From Immersiella caudata (Eukaryota; Ascomycota; Sordariomycetes; Sordariales; Lasiosphaeriaceae): a stretch of 64,000 nt of DNA. The stretch covers positions 6,510,001-6,574,000 of the forward strand of contig JAULSU010000001.1 in NCBI GenBank assembly GCA_030512335.1, read 5' to 3'. Both the position numbers and the translations under genes were made by a program. Shown here piece after piece: positions 54,562 through 64,000 of the stretch; within the stretch, counting starts at the first letter, position 1, and each line of letters begins with the position of its first letter. The notes beneath the pieces are model-generated. The model saw nothing but the letters and a program-made list of their open reading frames with translations, did not search any database and was not told where the DNA came from.

Positions 54562-57500
54562 TTAGACATCCAACATCAGCTTGATAGTGCCACAGCGGTC
54601 CAGCTCGACCACCGGCTTGGGCTTCCTCGCATAGCCCCTCAGCATCCTAAACGCAGCACCGACCTCCCTCCCCTCTTCCATAACAGCATGCACATTGGCA
54701 ATCATCTTGCCAGCCTCGCGCATCGCCTCACCAGGCGTGACGGTATCCGCGAGCCTGAGCTCCCCCGCGGCCTTCTCCATCTCGGCGCGGAGAAGCCACC
54801 TCTCCCAGGACCAACCAGCAGCCATGCCCGTAATGGCAGCGACATTGTCAGTGGAGCCCTCGACGATGGCATCGAGGGAGAGGGTCTGGCCACCGGTGGT
54901 GGAGTCATGAGAAGGGATCTTGACGGGGTGCTTGGGGCCAACAGGGAGGCAAACCCAAGCGCGGCGAACATCGTCGAAGCCGGCGTGGGAGAGACGAGAG
55001 AGAAAAGAGCGGGTGGGGTTGGGGTCGAAGCCAAGGGTTTGCAGGGCGAAGCCGAACTCGACGGCCTTGGCGTTGCAGAGAGGGCCGGCGTTGAGGAGGT
55101 CGGAGTCGAGGAGGGAGAACTCGAGGTAGCCGCCGGGCTTGAGGACGCGAAGGCACTCGGAGAGGCAGATGGACCACTCGTCGGCACCGTTCTCGCCAAA
55201 GAGCTTGAGGACGGCGTGGAGCTCGCGGGCAGAGACGAGGTCGAATTGGTTGTCGGAAAAGGGGAGGCGAGTGAGGCGGTCGACGGCGACTTGGCGGTGG
55301 TTGGGGGGACCGCGGATGTTGGAGTTGGAGAGCTGGCGGATGGCCTTGGTGGTGACGGTGTAGATCTTAGTGTTGGGGTACTGGAAGGCAGCGTGCCAGG
55401 CCCAGTCGCAGGTACCCTGACCGCCGAGGTCGAGGATGCGGGCGCGGTCGCGGGGGACACCGTTGCTGGCGCTGGGTGCCATGCGGGAGAGGCGTGCGAG
55501 GCGCTTGGCTACGGGGGCAGCAATGAGGCGCCCGCCGTTGAGCTGCTTGGTGGCGGCCACGTGCCAGGCCGAAATGTTCATCTGGGAAAGGGCCTCGGTC
55601 TCTTTGTCGGCGCGGATCTTCTCCGGGTCGTCGGTCAACATGTCGTCACCGCGGGCTACGTTGGCCGACATGCGCTTCTTGGCGGACTGTGGGATGACTG
55701 AGAGCTGGTACTTGCCCAGAAGTTGGTTGCGGTGAGCATCCTTGAGGGAGACGCGCTGGGCCTGGAGCGCCTCGAAGCGGGGCATGCGGTGGACGAAGAC
55801 ATCGTTGTGGCAGCTCTTGACTGAAGCATCGGCGAAGGCCCGGTAATAGGCCGACTCCATGCGAGTGAGCTTGGAGGGCAGCGAGCGAGCCATGACAGTC
55901 TCCTTGAGGTTGGCCTCGGAGAAGCGGACTCCCTTCTTCTTCTTGCTCAGGGGTGAGGACTCAATGGGGCTGTCCTTGGGGGGCACTTCGGGCTTGTCAT
56001 CAGTCTCCGACTCTAGCTCAGCTGCCCTGGCCTCGTTGATGGCCTCATTGTCCTCGGAAAAGCCGGTGACGCCTTGGAGGTAGGCGCGCTGGGCCATCAG
56101 CCACATTTCGGTGCGGTCAACATGGTTCATCGCTGTGTACAGCTGCTTCTCCGCGTACTCAGGGTCATACTCGACGATCTCGTTGGCCTCGAGAGCAGAA
56201 AAGTGCCCCTCGCTGGCGGACTCGGTAGCAGCATCATCTTGTTGCTCAACAGGGATCCGGACTGCGGTCAGGGGGACGGGCGTGGCCTCGACGCGGAGGG
56301 CGGTCGGGAGGTCCTCTGTGTTGGTGTTCTCAGGGATCTCGATCACACGCTCAACAATAGCCGACGGCAGCTCATCGAGGTGCAGGGGTCTTGGGGGTGG
56401 TGGTGGGATGTTGTCGGACGAGTTGTTCCAGGGGTTCTTGTAAAAGTTCTCGGCGGTCGTCGATGTCGGGGGGTTAGACTCGTCGGCCTGGCTACCAGTG
56501 TGCCATGTGCGACGGCTGGCAGAGGAAAGGTCGGAGAAGAAGCCTCCAGGGGATGGGATCTCAAGCTTGCTGAGGCCTGCGAGCGACTGCCTGTTGGCCG
56601 AAGGGGCGCGGTTGAGGCCGGCCGTCAAAAGTCGGGGCAGTTGCTGGTGCGTCTCCGACATCTCTTGTGGGATCTCGATAACGGGCTCGGGCGTCTCATC
56701 GTACTCTGACTCGCTCCCGGAGAGCGCTTGGAGCGTCTCCAAAGCGGTGGGCTGGAGGCGGACACCAGACCACTCAGCATCGATGTGCTCCGAGGATCCA
56801 ATACTAGGGGTGGGGGGTGCGGACATGGCGGCCATGTCTTCCGAGTTCAAGCTGCCGTCCAGCGAAGGGGGTGCCGAGATGCGGGGCACCTCCAAGGCTT
56901 GATGCAGCTCCATGAGCGTCTTGATCGCCGGGGACATGGACACGGCCGATGGTGGGGTAGGTGGGATTGGCGACATGGTCTTCTTCAACGGCGAGGAGAC
57001 GTGATCGGGCTCCTCCGGTATTACCAGAGGCGTCAGGGCCCGCCTTGACTCGAGTGATGCCCTCGACGATCTCCTCCCGCTCCTGTTGCTCCGTACTGAG
57101 CTCCGTTGACGGCCAATTCCGTTGGCCTGAAGCCTCTGCTTTCGTTGAAGTTCATCACGGAAACATCGTAAATGTCGTCAAACTCGGTGACATCTGTCAC
57201 CACGCTTTCCCGGTTGTTCCACATCTTCGTCGAGGGGTTCGAGGAGGAGGCCAGAGAGCTGGCGTCGTCGGCGTCCGAGCCAGCCTCTCCGTCGCTGGCC
57301 ATGTATGATGGCGTTGCCGGCAGCACCGGGGCAGCCAGAAAATGCATGCCCCGGGGTGTCGGGAAGTGGTCGCTCATGGGCGAGAGCCACTGCTCGACCT
57401 TCTCGCCCGACTGCCTGTTCCTCCTCCTCCACTCCATCACAGCTTCTCGCGGCTGCTGAACCGGCTCCTCGATAATGGCATTAAGTATTCTCGGCGGTCT

Positions 57501-57563
57501 CCTCCGGGCCTGCGGGGATACTGGCCGGTAGGCGGTTTGTGGAAGTAATGTTTGATCAGCCAT
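54562..57563 (-). CDS. Large fungal SAM-dependent methyltransferase; probable frameshift near the N-terminus
   Basis: About 1000 residues if one base is added at roughly 57157. Before the break the frame reads VTEFDDIYDVS. After it, a different frame reads DELQRKQRLQANGIGRQRSS and continues without stops through SRRALTPLVIPEEPDHVSSP to the stop at 54562. No splice pair of acceptable length links the two frames. Total length is 3002 nt, one short of a multiple of three, in keeping with a single-base loss. The N-terminal ~640 residues are Ser/Pro/Glu-rich and mostly disordered, with a conserved start (MADQTLLPQTAYRPVSP, EKVEQWLSPMSDHFPTPRG). The C-terminal Rossmann domain (about 700-900) has ILDLGGQGTCDWAW (SAM motif I), QFDLVSAREL and CLRVLKPGGYLEFSLLD. 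The substrate is unknown. Confidence 0.8.
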
Positions 57564-59271
57564 GATGATCTATAAACCCAAACAGCAGTGACGTCCAGCG
57601 CCGGTCGAGGGGAAGGGACACTAGGAAACGGACGATAGCGGAACGACAGACCGGCTTCGGTCAACGAAGCACTACTATTATGGAAGCAGCAGTGAAGGAT
57701 GCGTAAGAAGAGAATGAGAGGCCAGACCGCACCTGACCAGGTGGCCGCGAGCATAAAGATATTATAAGGACACGCACTGCTAGTGAGAGGGTGTCATGGC
57801 CATATGGCCAAAGGCCGTCTCCACCGGAGCGCCTAACGCGAGGCCAGGGCGGCTTTTCCGCCCTCGTGGCCCAGCCAGCACCGCCCGACTGGGGAGTTGC
57901 TCCCGGTATGGATGCTCTCTTTTCACGAGTGGCTTTCTCGTCGCGGCGTTGTGCCCCATCCCGCCGGCGGCGTGCAGGCAGCGATGCGCTGCGGAGGCTG
58001 GGATAGCCGGCGACAGGTTAGGAAGCAAGCTAGGAGTCTTGGGAAGCCATAATGAAGCCTCTTGGCCGAATCACAGCGCGCGACGGGTCGATGCTCTCAG
58101 CCAGCGAATCGATATCCCGACGTAGCTGCGTGCCCCATGCTCCCAATGTAAGGCGCGCGCCAATGGAGGTTCCGAGGGAAGTAGATCGGGGGGCCGCCGT
58201 GCAGGAGATCGCAGCCAATAGGCGGGAGGTGTGCGACGGCAACGTCGAGACGGGCGCTTACATCGGCGGCTGCAGCTCCTCCATTGGCAGTCGCTCGCCC
58301 TCGGCCAAAATGAGCCCCAAGCACTAGCCTGCCATCGACCCTGCAAGCAATATCGTCGTATGGCCATTATCAACCGCTGACCTCAACCGATGATATTGCG
58401 CAGACTTGCTGCAATGCAAAGGGACGCGTTGCTACGCAATGCTACGCAATGCTACGCAAGCGTGGCCAGCTCGATCTTGAAGCGTCTCGGCCACCCACTC
58501 TTGTGACCAAATCAAGCAATCGAACTCCATGGGGTATGTCTTGGGAAACAGATCTGGTCCTTGCAGGCGGTAGAACGGCCAGATCCGGAATATCGCGCAA
58601 TCAGATGGCTTGTCGCTCGAACTGTGATCGACCATCCGGGGAACCGCTGCATTCGCCCGGTTCGGCAGACCGTCCGTAGCGCTGGGTGGTTTACATGTAG
58701 AACACAGAATGTAGAGGAAGGATGAGAAGAAGGAAGGGAAGAATCCAATATAAGAACCAGAAGGCCAACTACTGCCCAACGGCATCTTAATGCCACCAAC
58801 GTACGGTCTGTATGTCGGCGTTTTCTGCAAGAAGCTCCCAACTGCAGCTGCTCCGGTGTTTGTTTGCTGGCTGCTGAGCTCAAGGTGTGTTCTGGCTTCG
58901 GTAACGAGGGGGGAGGGTGTCCTGATAGAAGCGCCGAGTTAGAGCGCCACAGCTCAATGAGGCTTGAACGCCTTTCAATGTTCACAGTCACCTTCAGATG
59001 GTGGTGGGAGCGGCATGGTGAGCTCAAAGCTGCCGTCCGAACTGAGGCCGCAGGCGCCACGTTAGCCGCCAAAGAAAAGCGGGGCAGGTGGGGCTACGCG
59101 GGCAGGAAACGATCGGAGAACCAAGCTGCCCCGCCATTCCTTGGAGGGGCAAGGAAACTCAGACAAGGACTCGGGGAACAACGAAGTGCACTACTCCCTT
59201 TCCTTTCGCATTACCATCTACCGTCCCTGCCGGTATCTGCCTCGAATATCCAGATCTAGTTCCCTCACGCC
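57564..59271. promoter_or_regulatory. Divergent upstream region of the methyltransferase and TMA22
   Basis: About 1.7 kb between two divergent start codons. No supported gene. It contains three exact copies of a 10-bp unit (separate entry). Open frames on both strands around 57790-58330 reflect GC-rich composition and lack domains. Confidence 0.5.
58431..58460. repeat. Tandem repeat, three copies of a 10-bp unit
   Basis: The unit GCTACGCAAT occurs twice exactly, then a third time with a final G instead of T. It lies in the intergenic region and is non-coding as far as can be seen. Confidence 0.9.
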
Positions 59272-60172
59272 ATGGCCGAACCCGTCCATGTCGGGCGTCA
59301 CGTAATTTACTGCGGCGGTAAGAATCCCCTTCCCTCGCTAAACAGCCCCCTTGACACTGACATCATGCCCCTAACCCCCCATACTCATCCTCGACTCTTA
59401 CTGCGTAACTCCTATCCTTCCCAAGGCTAACTCTTCGCGCCCAACAGTGTGTACCTTGCCGCCAGAGGTACGATCCCCCTATGCAGTAACTGCAATCCCA
59501 CCATGCATCCAGTCCTCCACCCTAACCACTCTCCCCTCTTGTTGTGTAGTACTGCGAATACGGCGGCACCGTCAACAAATGCCAGCAATGGCTCGAAAAG
59601 AACCACCCCGACCTCTACCAAAGGATATGGTCACCAGGTACGGGCCCCTTTCCCTGCAAAAATAGCACCACACCCCCCTTGTTTCCCTCTCCGTGCGACC
59701 ACCCCCCGACCCCCGAAACGACAAGGCCTTTACTTATTATGCCTACCATACACACACAGAGGCCCTAGAAGCCGCGACCGCATCTCTCTCCCTCGAGGCC
59801 AAAGAGCGCGCCGCAAAGGACGCTAAGAAGAAGGCCGCCAAAGCAGAAGCCGCCGAGCAAAAGAACGCCGACCGGCTTGCCAACAGTGTGGTGACGATCA
59901 AGAGGATCGAGCGCAACAAGCGAAAATACGTGACGTCCGTCTTGGGCCTTGAGGCCTTCGGGCTGGAGCTCAAGAAGGTGGCCAAGGACTTTGGCAAAAA
60001 GTTCGCCACGGGCTCCTCCGTCACCAAGACGCCGAGTGGTGGGGAGGAGATCGTCGTCCAGGGCGATGTGAGTGACGAGATTGAGGAATTCCTGCTCGAG
60101 AAGTATAAAGAGATACCCGAGGACAACATCGAGCTGGTCGAGGACAAGAAGAAGAAGGGCAATGCGGCGTAG
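59272..60172 (+). CDS. TMA22: Translation machinery-associated protein 22 (DENR homologue)
   Basis: Pairs with Tma20 (MCT-1) to recycle post-termination 40S subunits and to support re-initiation. Four exons give 188 residues: 59272-59317, 59448-59467, 59550-59637 and 59760-60172. Exon 2 has only 20 nt. The N-terminal zinc-binding cysteines are C14, C17, C24 and C33 (YCGVCTLPPEYCEYGGTVNK), which come together only when the tiny second exon is included. A charged Ala/Lys linker follows. The SUI1/eIF1-like domain covers VVTIKRIERNKRKYVTSVLG to DVSDEIEEFLLEKYKEIPED. It converges with the borealin-like gene 200 bp downstream. Confidence 0.95.
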
Positions 60173-60372
60173 GCGGTGGACATCACGAGCGCCAGATTTG
60201 GGAAACGGTCTGGAAATCCCGCGTAAGCCATCAAAAGCCATCATACATAAACCTTCATGGCGTTGGCCTATTTTCATGAAAGCAACGCCTAGACCCACAA
60301 GCCCCGTGCCAGACTCCAACCGTGAAAACCAAAAACAATTTCTCTATACAAAACCCAAAGCCCCTTGGTGGA

Positions 60373-61607
60373 TTACGTGCGCTTCCTCAACACTCTCCCC
60401 GTGGCTGCTGGCGCAGCCTGTGACCCTTTGGCCGCAGAAGCGGGTGCCTTCTTAGTCGTTGTGCCTGCTCCCACGCCCTTCTTGATAGTGCTCATGACCG
60501 TTCGTTTCGCGGCGGGTGCCTTGGACGCTGTCGACATGGCTGTACCTGGGCGTTTCCTCACTACTGTTGATGTGCTGCCGTCGCTAGACTCGCTGATGAC
60601 ACTAACTCTTCGCCCAGTCCGCGTGGCAGGTCTCGCAGTCGGAGCGGGCTGTGCCGCAACGCCTTTTTTCGCTCTTGTTGACGCAGTCGATGTAGACCCA
60701 TTGGAAGAGCTCCCAGTCGTCGATGTCGTCGCCTTGCGGTTTGTCGCAGCGGTGCGGGTTGAACGTGCTTTCTCAACCATGTTACTGAGGAGGCTTGTCG
60801 CGGTGACCATCTTGGTGGGCGATACTGGGCGGGCGATGCCAGACTTGACTGGAGAAGGGGGCGCACGCTCGCCGCGGGGCGCTATGCGAGAGTTGGATGA
60901 CGCGGGCGACAGAACTTGGCCGTGTGTGCGTGCAACCTCGGCCGTCGGGCCTGCCCTGACCTTTTTCTTGGGCAGATCGATCGTCTCTATCTCGTTCTCC
61001 TTGTCGCCTCCCGACATCTCGTGACTGAGAGCGCTGTCAGTTGGGTTCTACGCACAGGGTACATATATCACAAACCTCATCCTCTTGGTTGGGCGAGCTG
61101 GAGATCCAGGAATGGCAGTAAGGGGTCTGCTAAAGGCGTACTGGCCTACAACACTGTCCTTTGCGGGCACAGGAGGGCCCCTAGTCACATCCTTATGCTG
61201 TTGCTGCTGGGCATTGTATTTTTGCAACAGCTCACCCATTGTGATGTTTCGCAAAGGCCGGGATATGCGGTGGACGCGAATCTCAACTCGCGTTCGAAGA
61301 GTTTGTGCGTGGATATTGTAGTTCGATCGCAGCTTGCGCGCGCGTTCCGTGACTAGGGAATTGTCAGTGTCGCGCGCCTCCGGGAGCGTCAGGGGCGCAT
61401 ATGTGCCATACTCTCCAATTGCAGGTTCTCAATCAGCGCTTGCTTTTGCGCAAGAGTAATTCCGGTCCTCTTCTTCTTCATGGGGCTGCCATTGCTGGGC
61501 TGATCGCCCCTCTTGGTCGGGATCATCTGGCGGTCCATCTCTCCTGTCGCGTCGCTGTCCAAACCTGCCTGTTCCGATTTTCGCTTCCTTCCGATGATAT
61601 TAGGCAT
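60373..61607 (-). CDS. NBL1: Borealin-like chromosomal passenger complex subunit (Nbl1 N-terminal domain)
   Basis: Nbl1/borealin joins survivin (Bir1) and INCENP (Sli15) in a three-helix bundle that directs Aurora B kinase to centromeres and the spindle midzone. Exons are 61607-61412, 61352-61076 and 61024-60373, giving 374 residues. Introns of 59 and 51 nt both have CTGAC branches. The Nbl1/borealin N-terminal helix is at about residues 50-113: ITLAQKQALIENLQLE, then ITERARKLRSNYNIHAQTLR and NITMGELLQKYN. A basic nuclear-type signal (PMKKKRTG) precedes it. The rest is Ser/Thr/Lys-rich, with an SPVKSG...RPVSPTK stretch holding several Ser-Pro sites that could be CDK targets, and a basic end (GRVLRKRT). 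It is longer than yeast Nbl1 and closer in size to animal borealin. Confidence 0.87.
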
Positions 61608-62025
61608 TGAGCGTATTGTGAGTAGAATTCAATGTCTCTCGAGCAATACGATGGTATGGTAACGCGGTTTGTTGCTGATGCAGCGATTCCGTCGTCCTTT
61701 GCGTGTTTGATGCAAGAGGTCTGACGTGAGTGGTTGATGTTTGGCGGAGTAAACAAAAGGCAGCTCGCGCCGTGGGCGGGGCGAAAGCGTAAACGCACAG
61801 GGTTGCAGGGATCCGCTACCGCCCTATTCGATTAGGCGGCTAGGCTGAACCGCCTTACGTTGAGCTCCCCCAGTTCCTGTTCAGCCTCTCATTGCACCCA
61901 ACTCTGTCATCCATTTCACGACAATCAACCACCGAATTCCACAAATTTAGCCTACACAAGCGCTGTGACGACCAGCGGAATTGCAGCAGCTTCCATCAAC
62001 CAGGACTCGGCGGAAATCGAACGAG
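61608..62025. promoter_or_regulatory. Bidirectional promoter (NBL1 / RPN10)
   Basis: 418 bp between divergent start codons. The part next to RPN10 is CA-rich, as in a fungal 5' leader. I found no recognisable proteasome-associated control element (the Rpn4-type GGTGGCAAA was not seen). Confidence 0.45.
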
Positions 62026-63118
62026 ATGGCTCCCTTGGCGGCGGTGATGATTGTGGTGGACAACAGCGAAAGCAGTCGCAATGGAGACTACACACCAACT
62101 CGCTTCGAGGCCCAAGCCGACGCAGTCAATATCATCTTCCAGACTGTAACGCAAGGCAATCCCGAGTCTTCCGTCGGCCTAATGAGCATGGGCGGCAAAG
62201 GCCCCGAGGTCCTCGTGACCCTCACAACAGATCAAGGCAAGATCCTGGAGGGCTTGCATCGAACGAAGAAGAAGATTCGCGGCTCGGCACACCTAACGAC
62301 GGGCATTCAAGTAGCAGGGGTAAGATATGTCGCGAGTTCACACATTGCGTTTCAAGCTGACAGGCATGGCGATTGCAGCTTGCACTCAAGCACCGACAGA
62401 ACAAGTCACAGAGGGCGCGCATCATCGTTTTCGTTTGCTCCCCAATCGAAGAGGTCGAGGGGGACCTTATCAAGCTCGCAAAGAAGATGAAGAAGAACAA
62501 CACGAGCGTCGACTTCATACTTTTCGGCGACATCGACGAGGAGAACCACAAGAAGCTCGAGACTTTCAACCGCGAGGTCAAGGGAAGCGGCGACGGCTCG
62601 AACCTGGTAGTCATTCCCCCAAGTGGGAAGCTCCTCAGCGATCAGCTCCTCTCAACGCCCATCTTGCTTGGCGAGGGACCAGGACCTAGCGCCAGCGCCG
62701 GCGCCGGCGCCGGCGATGAGGCAGGCGGTGCTTCGAACGATGAGTTCCCCTTCGGAATCGACCCCTCTGTTGACCCCGAGCTGGCTCTGGCGCTGCGTAT
62801 GAGTATGGAGGAAGAGAAGGCTAGACAAGAGAAGAAGGCGCGTGGTAAGTGGGATTTAGAGCGATTTTCTTCTCTTTTTGTCTCTTTTCCCGTTGTCTCG
62901 GGAGCAAAACTCTCTCCCAGCTCCCGAGACAACGGAAAATTCCCCAACATGGAGATAATGAGCTGATATTTGCTACAGAGGAGGCTGAGGCGGCCAAGAA
63001 GGCCAGCGTTGAGAGCGTTGAGGAGGCAGACGAGTCAAAACCGCTCCTGGACAAGGATGGCCAGCCAGGCGGCAGCGGCAGCGGCAGCAAGGACGACGAT
63101 AAGATGGACACATCATAA
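62026..63118 (+). CDS. RPN10: 26S proteasome ubiquitin receptor Rpn10
   Basis: Ubiquitin-chain receptor of the 19S regulatory particle, and a link between lid and base. Exons are 62026-62319, 62379-62844 and 62979-63118, giving 299 residues. Introns are 59 nt (GTAAGA, CTGAC branch) and 134 nt (GTAAGT). The vWA domain occupies about residues 1-190: VMIVVDNSESSRNGDYTPTR, GLMSMGGKGPEVLVTLT, LALKHRQNKSQRARIIVFVC and VDFILFGDIDEEN. A single ubiquitin-interacting motif at about residue 231 reads DPELALALRMSMEEEKA. The tail is Gly/Ser/Asp-rich. The start MAPLAAVMIVVDNSE is the family-typical position; an upstream in-frame non-ATG extension was ignored. The second intron carries a long perfect hairpin (separate entry). 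Confidence 0.96.
62885..62939 (+). repeat. Long inverted repeat (hairpin) inside RPN10 intron 2
   Basis: Arm 62890-62905 (CCGTTGTCTCGGGAGC) is the exact complement of arm 62920-62935, with a 14-nt loop. Beyond these the pairing continues for four more A/T pairs (TTTT with AAAA) after a one-base bulge, so nearly the whole 62885-62939 interval can fold. Confidence 0.9.
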
Positions 63119-63341
63119 GCGGGATGACAGTTGCACTTGGCACGCACACCTTCGCTGCACGACTCATTGAACCGCTGTACCCCAGACATGTAGAATAATA
63201 CTAGATTTTGCGATGGCATTAAAAGCGGGACAGGTTTCTAGCACCTAAACACGCTCGTAACTAGTTGAAGTCACCCGCTTCACCCCAAAACGCCCATAAA
63301 CTCATGTGCCTTCACCCTGGCTCCTTTAATCCTTCTGCTTG

Positions 63342-63942
63342 CTACCTGTTGTTGATCTCCCTGATGTATGACAACAACTTCCGGTCAAACATGTCGCAGC
63401 GAACAGGCATCTCTAGCTGGTAAAACGGGTTCTTCATGACGTAGTCCGCGTACATCTCGTACACGCGCCGAATCGTCACATCCACATTTGCCTGCGTCGT
63501 ATCGGTAAACAGCAAGAACTTCGTCCCGGTCATGGTATTGAAGCATTGCAGCCTAAAATTCTCCGACTCGAGCACCTCCAGCCCTGAAGACGGTTCTGGT
63601 CGATTGACGATGTTTGCTGCGCCTGGGACGGAAGGAGATGTGGATGTGCGGTCGCCGCCGGCGTTTTTTACGGGGTTGAGGCGCGTGGTGATGGCGTGGA
63701 CGCTGGGTGCGGTGTGAGAAGGAGGTGAAAGATGAGAGCGGGCCGGGAGACACTCACCCGTGGAAGGTACCTGCTAGGACGAGGTAGTCATTGGTGCTAA
63801 TCTTATTGAGACCCCCTTCGTGGAATGTCCTGTTGTAGATGAGGCCGCCTGCTTTGTTGATGATTATGAGTGCGAAGACGGTCCTGTTTGGGGTTGGTGA
63901 GTTTAGCGGGAGGCAACGGGACGGGATTCAGAAGACAGACAT
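63342..63942 (-). CDS. TRS23: TRAPP complex subunit Trs23 (TRAPPC4)
   Basis: Core subunit of the TRAPP tethering complex/Rab GEF for Ypt1, acting in ER-Golgi and autophagic traffic. Exons are 63942-63941, 63883-63758 and 63702-63342, giving 162 residues. The first coding exon contributes only AT. The G of the start codon comes from the next exon after a 57-nt intron (63884-63940, GTCTGT...AAACAG), giving MTVFALIIINKAGGLIYN, the expected family start. Reading through without splicing from that ATG hits a stop after four codons. The second intron is 63703-63757 (GTGAGT...CCCAG). The longin-like fold continues with NDYLVLAGTFHGVHAITTRL, a low-complexity insert (RTSTSPSVPGAANIVNRPEP), then FRLQCFNTMTGTKFLLFTDT and the C-terminal DYVMKNPFYQLEMPVRCDMF. 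Confidence 0.9.
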
Positions 63943-64000
63943 GACTGTTTTAGCTCATGGCCCTCGGAGAAGGGGCGCTGGAGTTTCAGATGGGTATTGT

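Noticed and set aside
54688..55701. 337-codon plus-strand open frame within the methyltransferase
   Set aside because: Antisense shadow of the catalytic domain; low-complexity Gly/Val/Glu composition and no recognisable motif.
1..64000. A secondary-metabolite or other specialised gene cluster
   Set aside because: No synthase, P450 or clustered tailoring enzymes; neighbouring genes are unrelated housekeeping functions apart from the aminomutase/transporter pair.
1..64000. Transposable elements or RIP-degraded repeats
   Set aside because: No transposase or reverse transcriptase domains, terminal repeats or strongly AT-shifted blocks were seen by eye. A dinucleotide-index calculation and a repeat-library search would be needed to settle this.

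Overview
The window is nuclear DNA from a filamentous ascomycete, most likely a Sordariomycete. The evidence is the GC-rich coding sequence, short introns (about 48-145 nt) with GTRNGT donors and CTRAC branch sites, and a protein set that matches Pezizomycotina. Genes lie on both strands, with several gene-free stretches of 1-3 kb. No transposon, CRISPR array, rRNA or biosynthetic cluster was seen. Most genes are spliced, so the exon models below were built by matching splice signals to reading frame and family alignment.

Layout. 1-4312: 3' part of the VPS10 sorting receptor. 7328-10857: a disordered fungal protein of unknown role with a ~1.1 kb intron and a probable one-base frameshift. 14096-18962: a divergent pair, lysine 2,3-aminomutase (-) and a monocarboxylate-type MFS transporter (+). 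21584-29415: housekeeping genes RPB7, an Mpo1/DUF962 protein, an Apq12-like protein, GPN3 and S-adenosylmethionine synthetase. 30314: an intron-bearing tRNA-Ile(AAT). 30709-32768: a helix-turn-helix/Pro-Gln-rich protein. 33062-37527: DIP2/UTP12 and ARPC2, head to head. 37669-43223: a trans-sulfuration-type PLP enzyme, a polysaccharide deacetylase and an endopolyphosphatase, all on the minus strand. 45741-46307: a small membrane protein. 49188-53609: a very large zinc-finger protein combining a Zn2Cys6-like cluster with several C2H2-like fingers. 54562-57563: a ~1000-aa methyltransferase with a probable frameshift. 59272-63942: TMA22 (DENR), a borealin-like protein, RPN10 and TRS23.

How they fit together. 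Most genes are core machinery: vacuolar and Golgi sorting (VPS10, TRS23), RNA polymerase II (RPB7, GPN3), ribosome biogenesis and re-initiation (DIP2, TMA22), cytoskeleton (ARPC2), mitosis (borealin) and proteolysis (RPN10). The only pair whose arrangement suggests a joint metabolic role is lysine 2,3-aminomutase plus transporter. The least understood proteins are the hybrid zinc-finger protein, the HTH/Pro-Gln protein, the large methyltransferase and the 7328-10857 product. No clearly new system is evident. The most unusual items are the hybrid zinc-finger architecture, a start codon split by an intron in TRS23, a long perfect hairpin inside an RPN10 intron, and two probable frameshifts.
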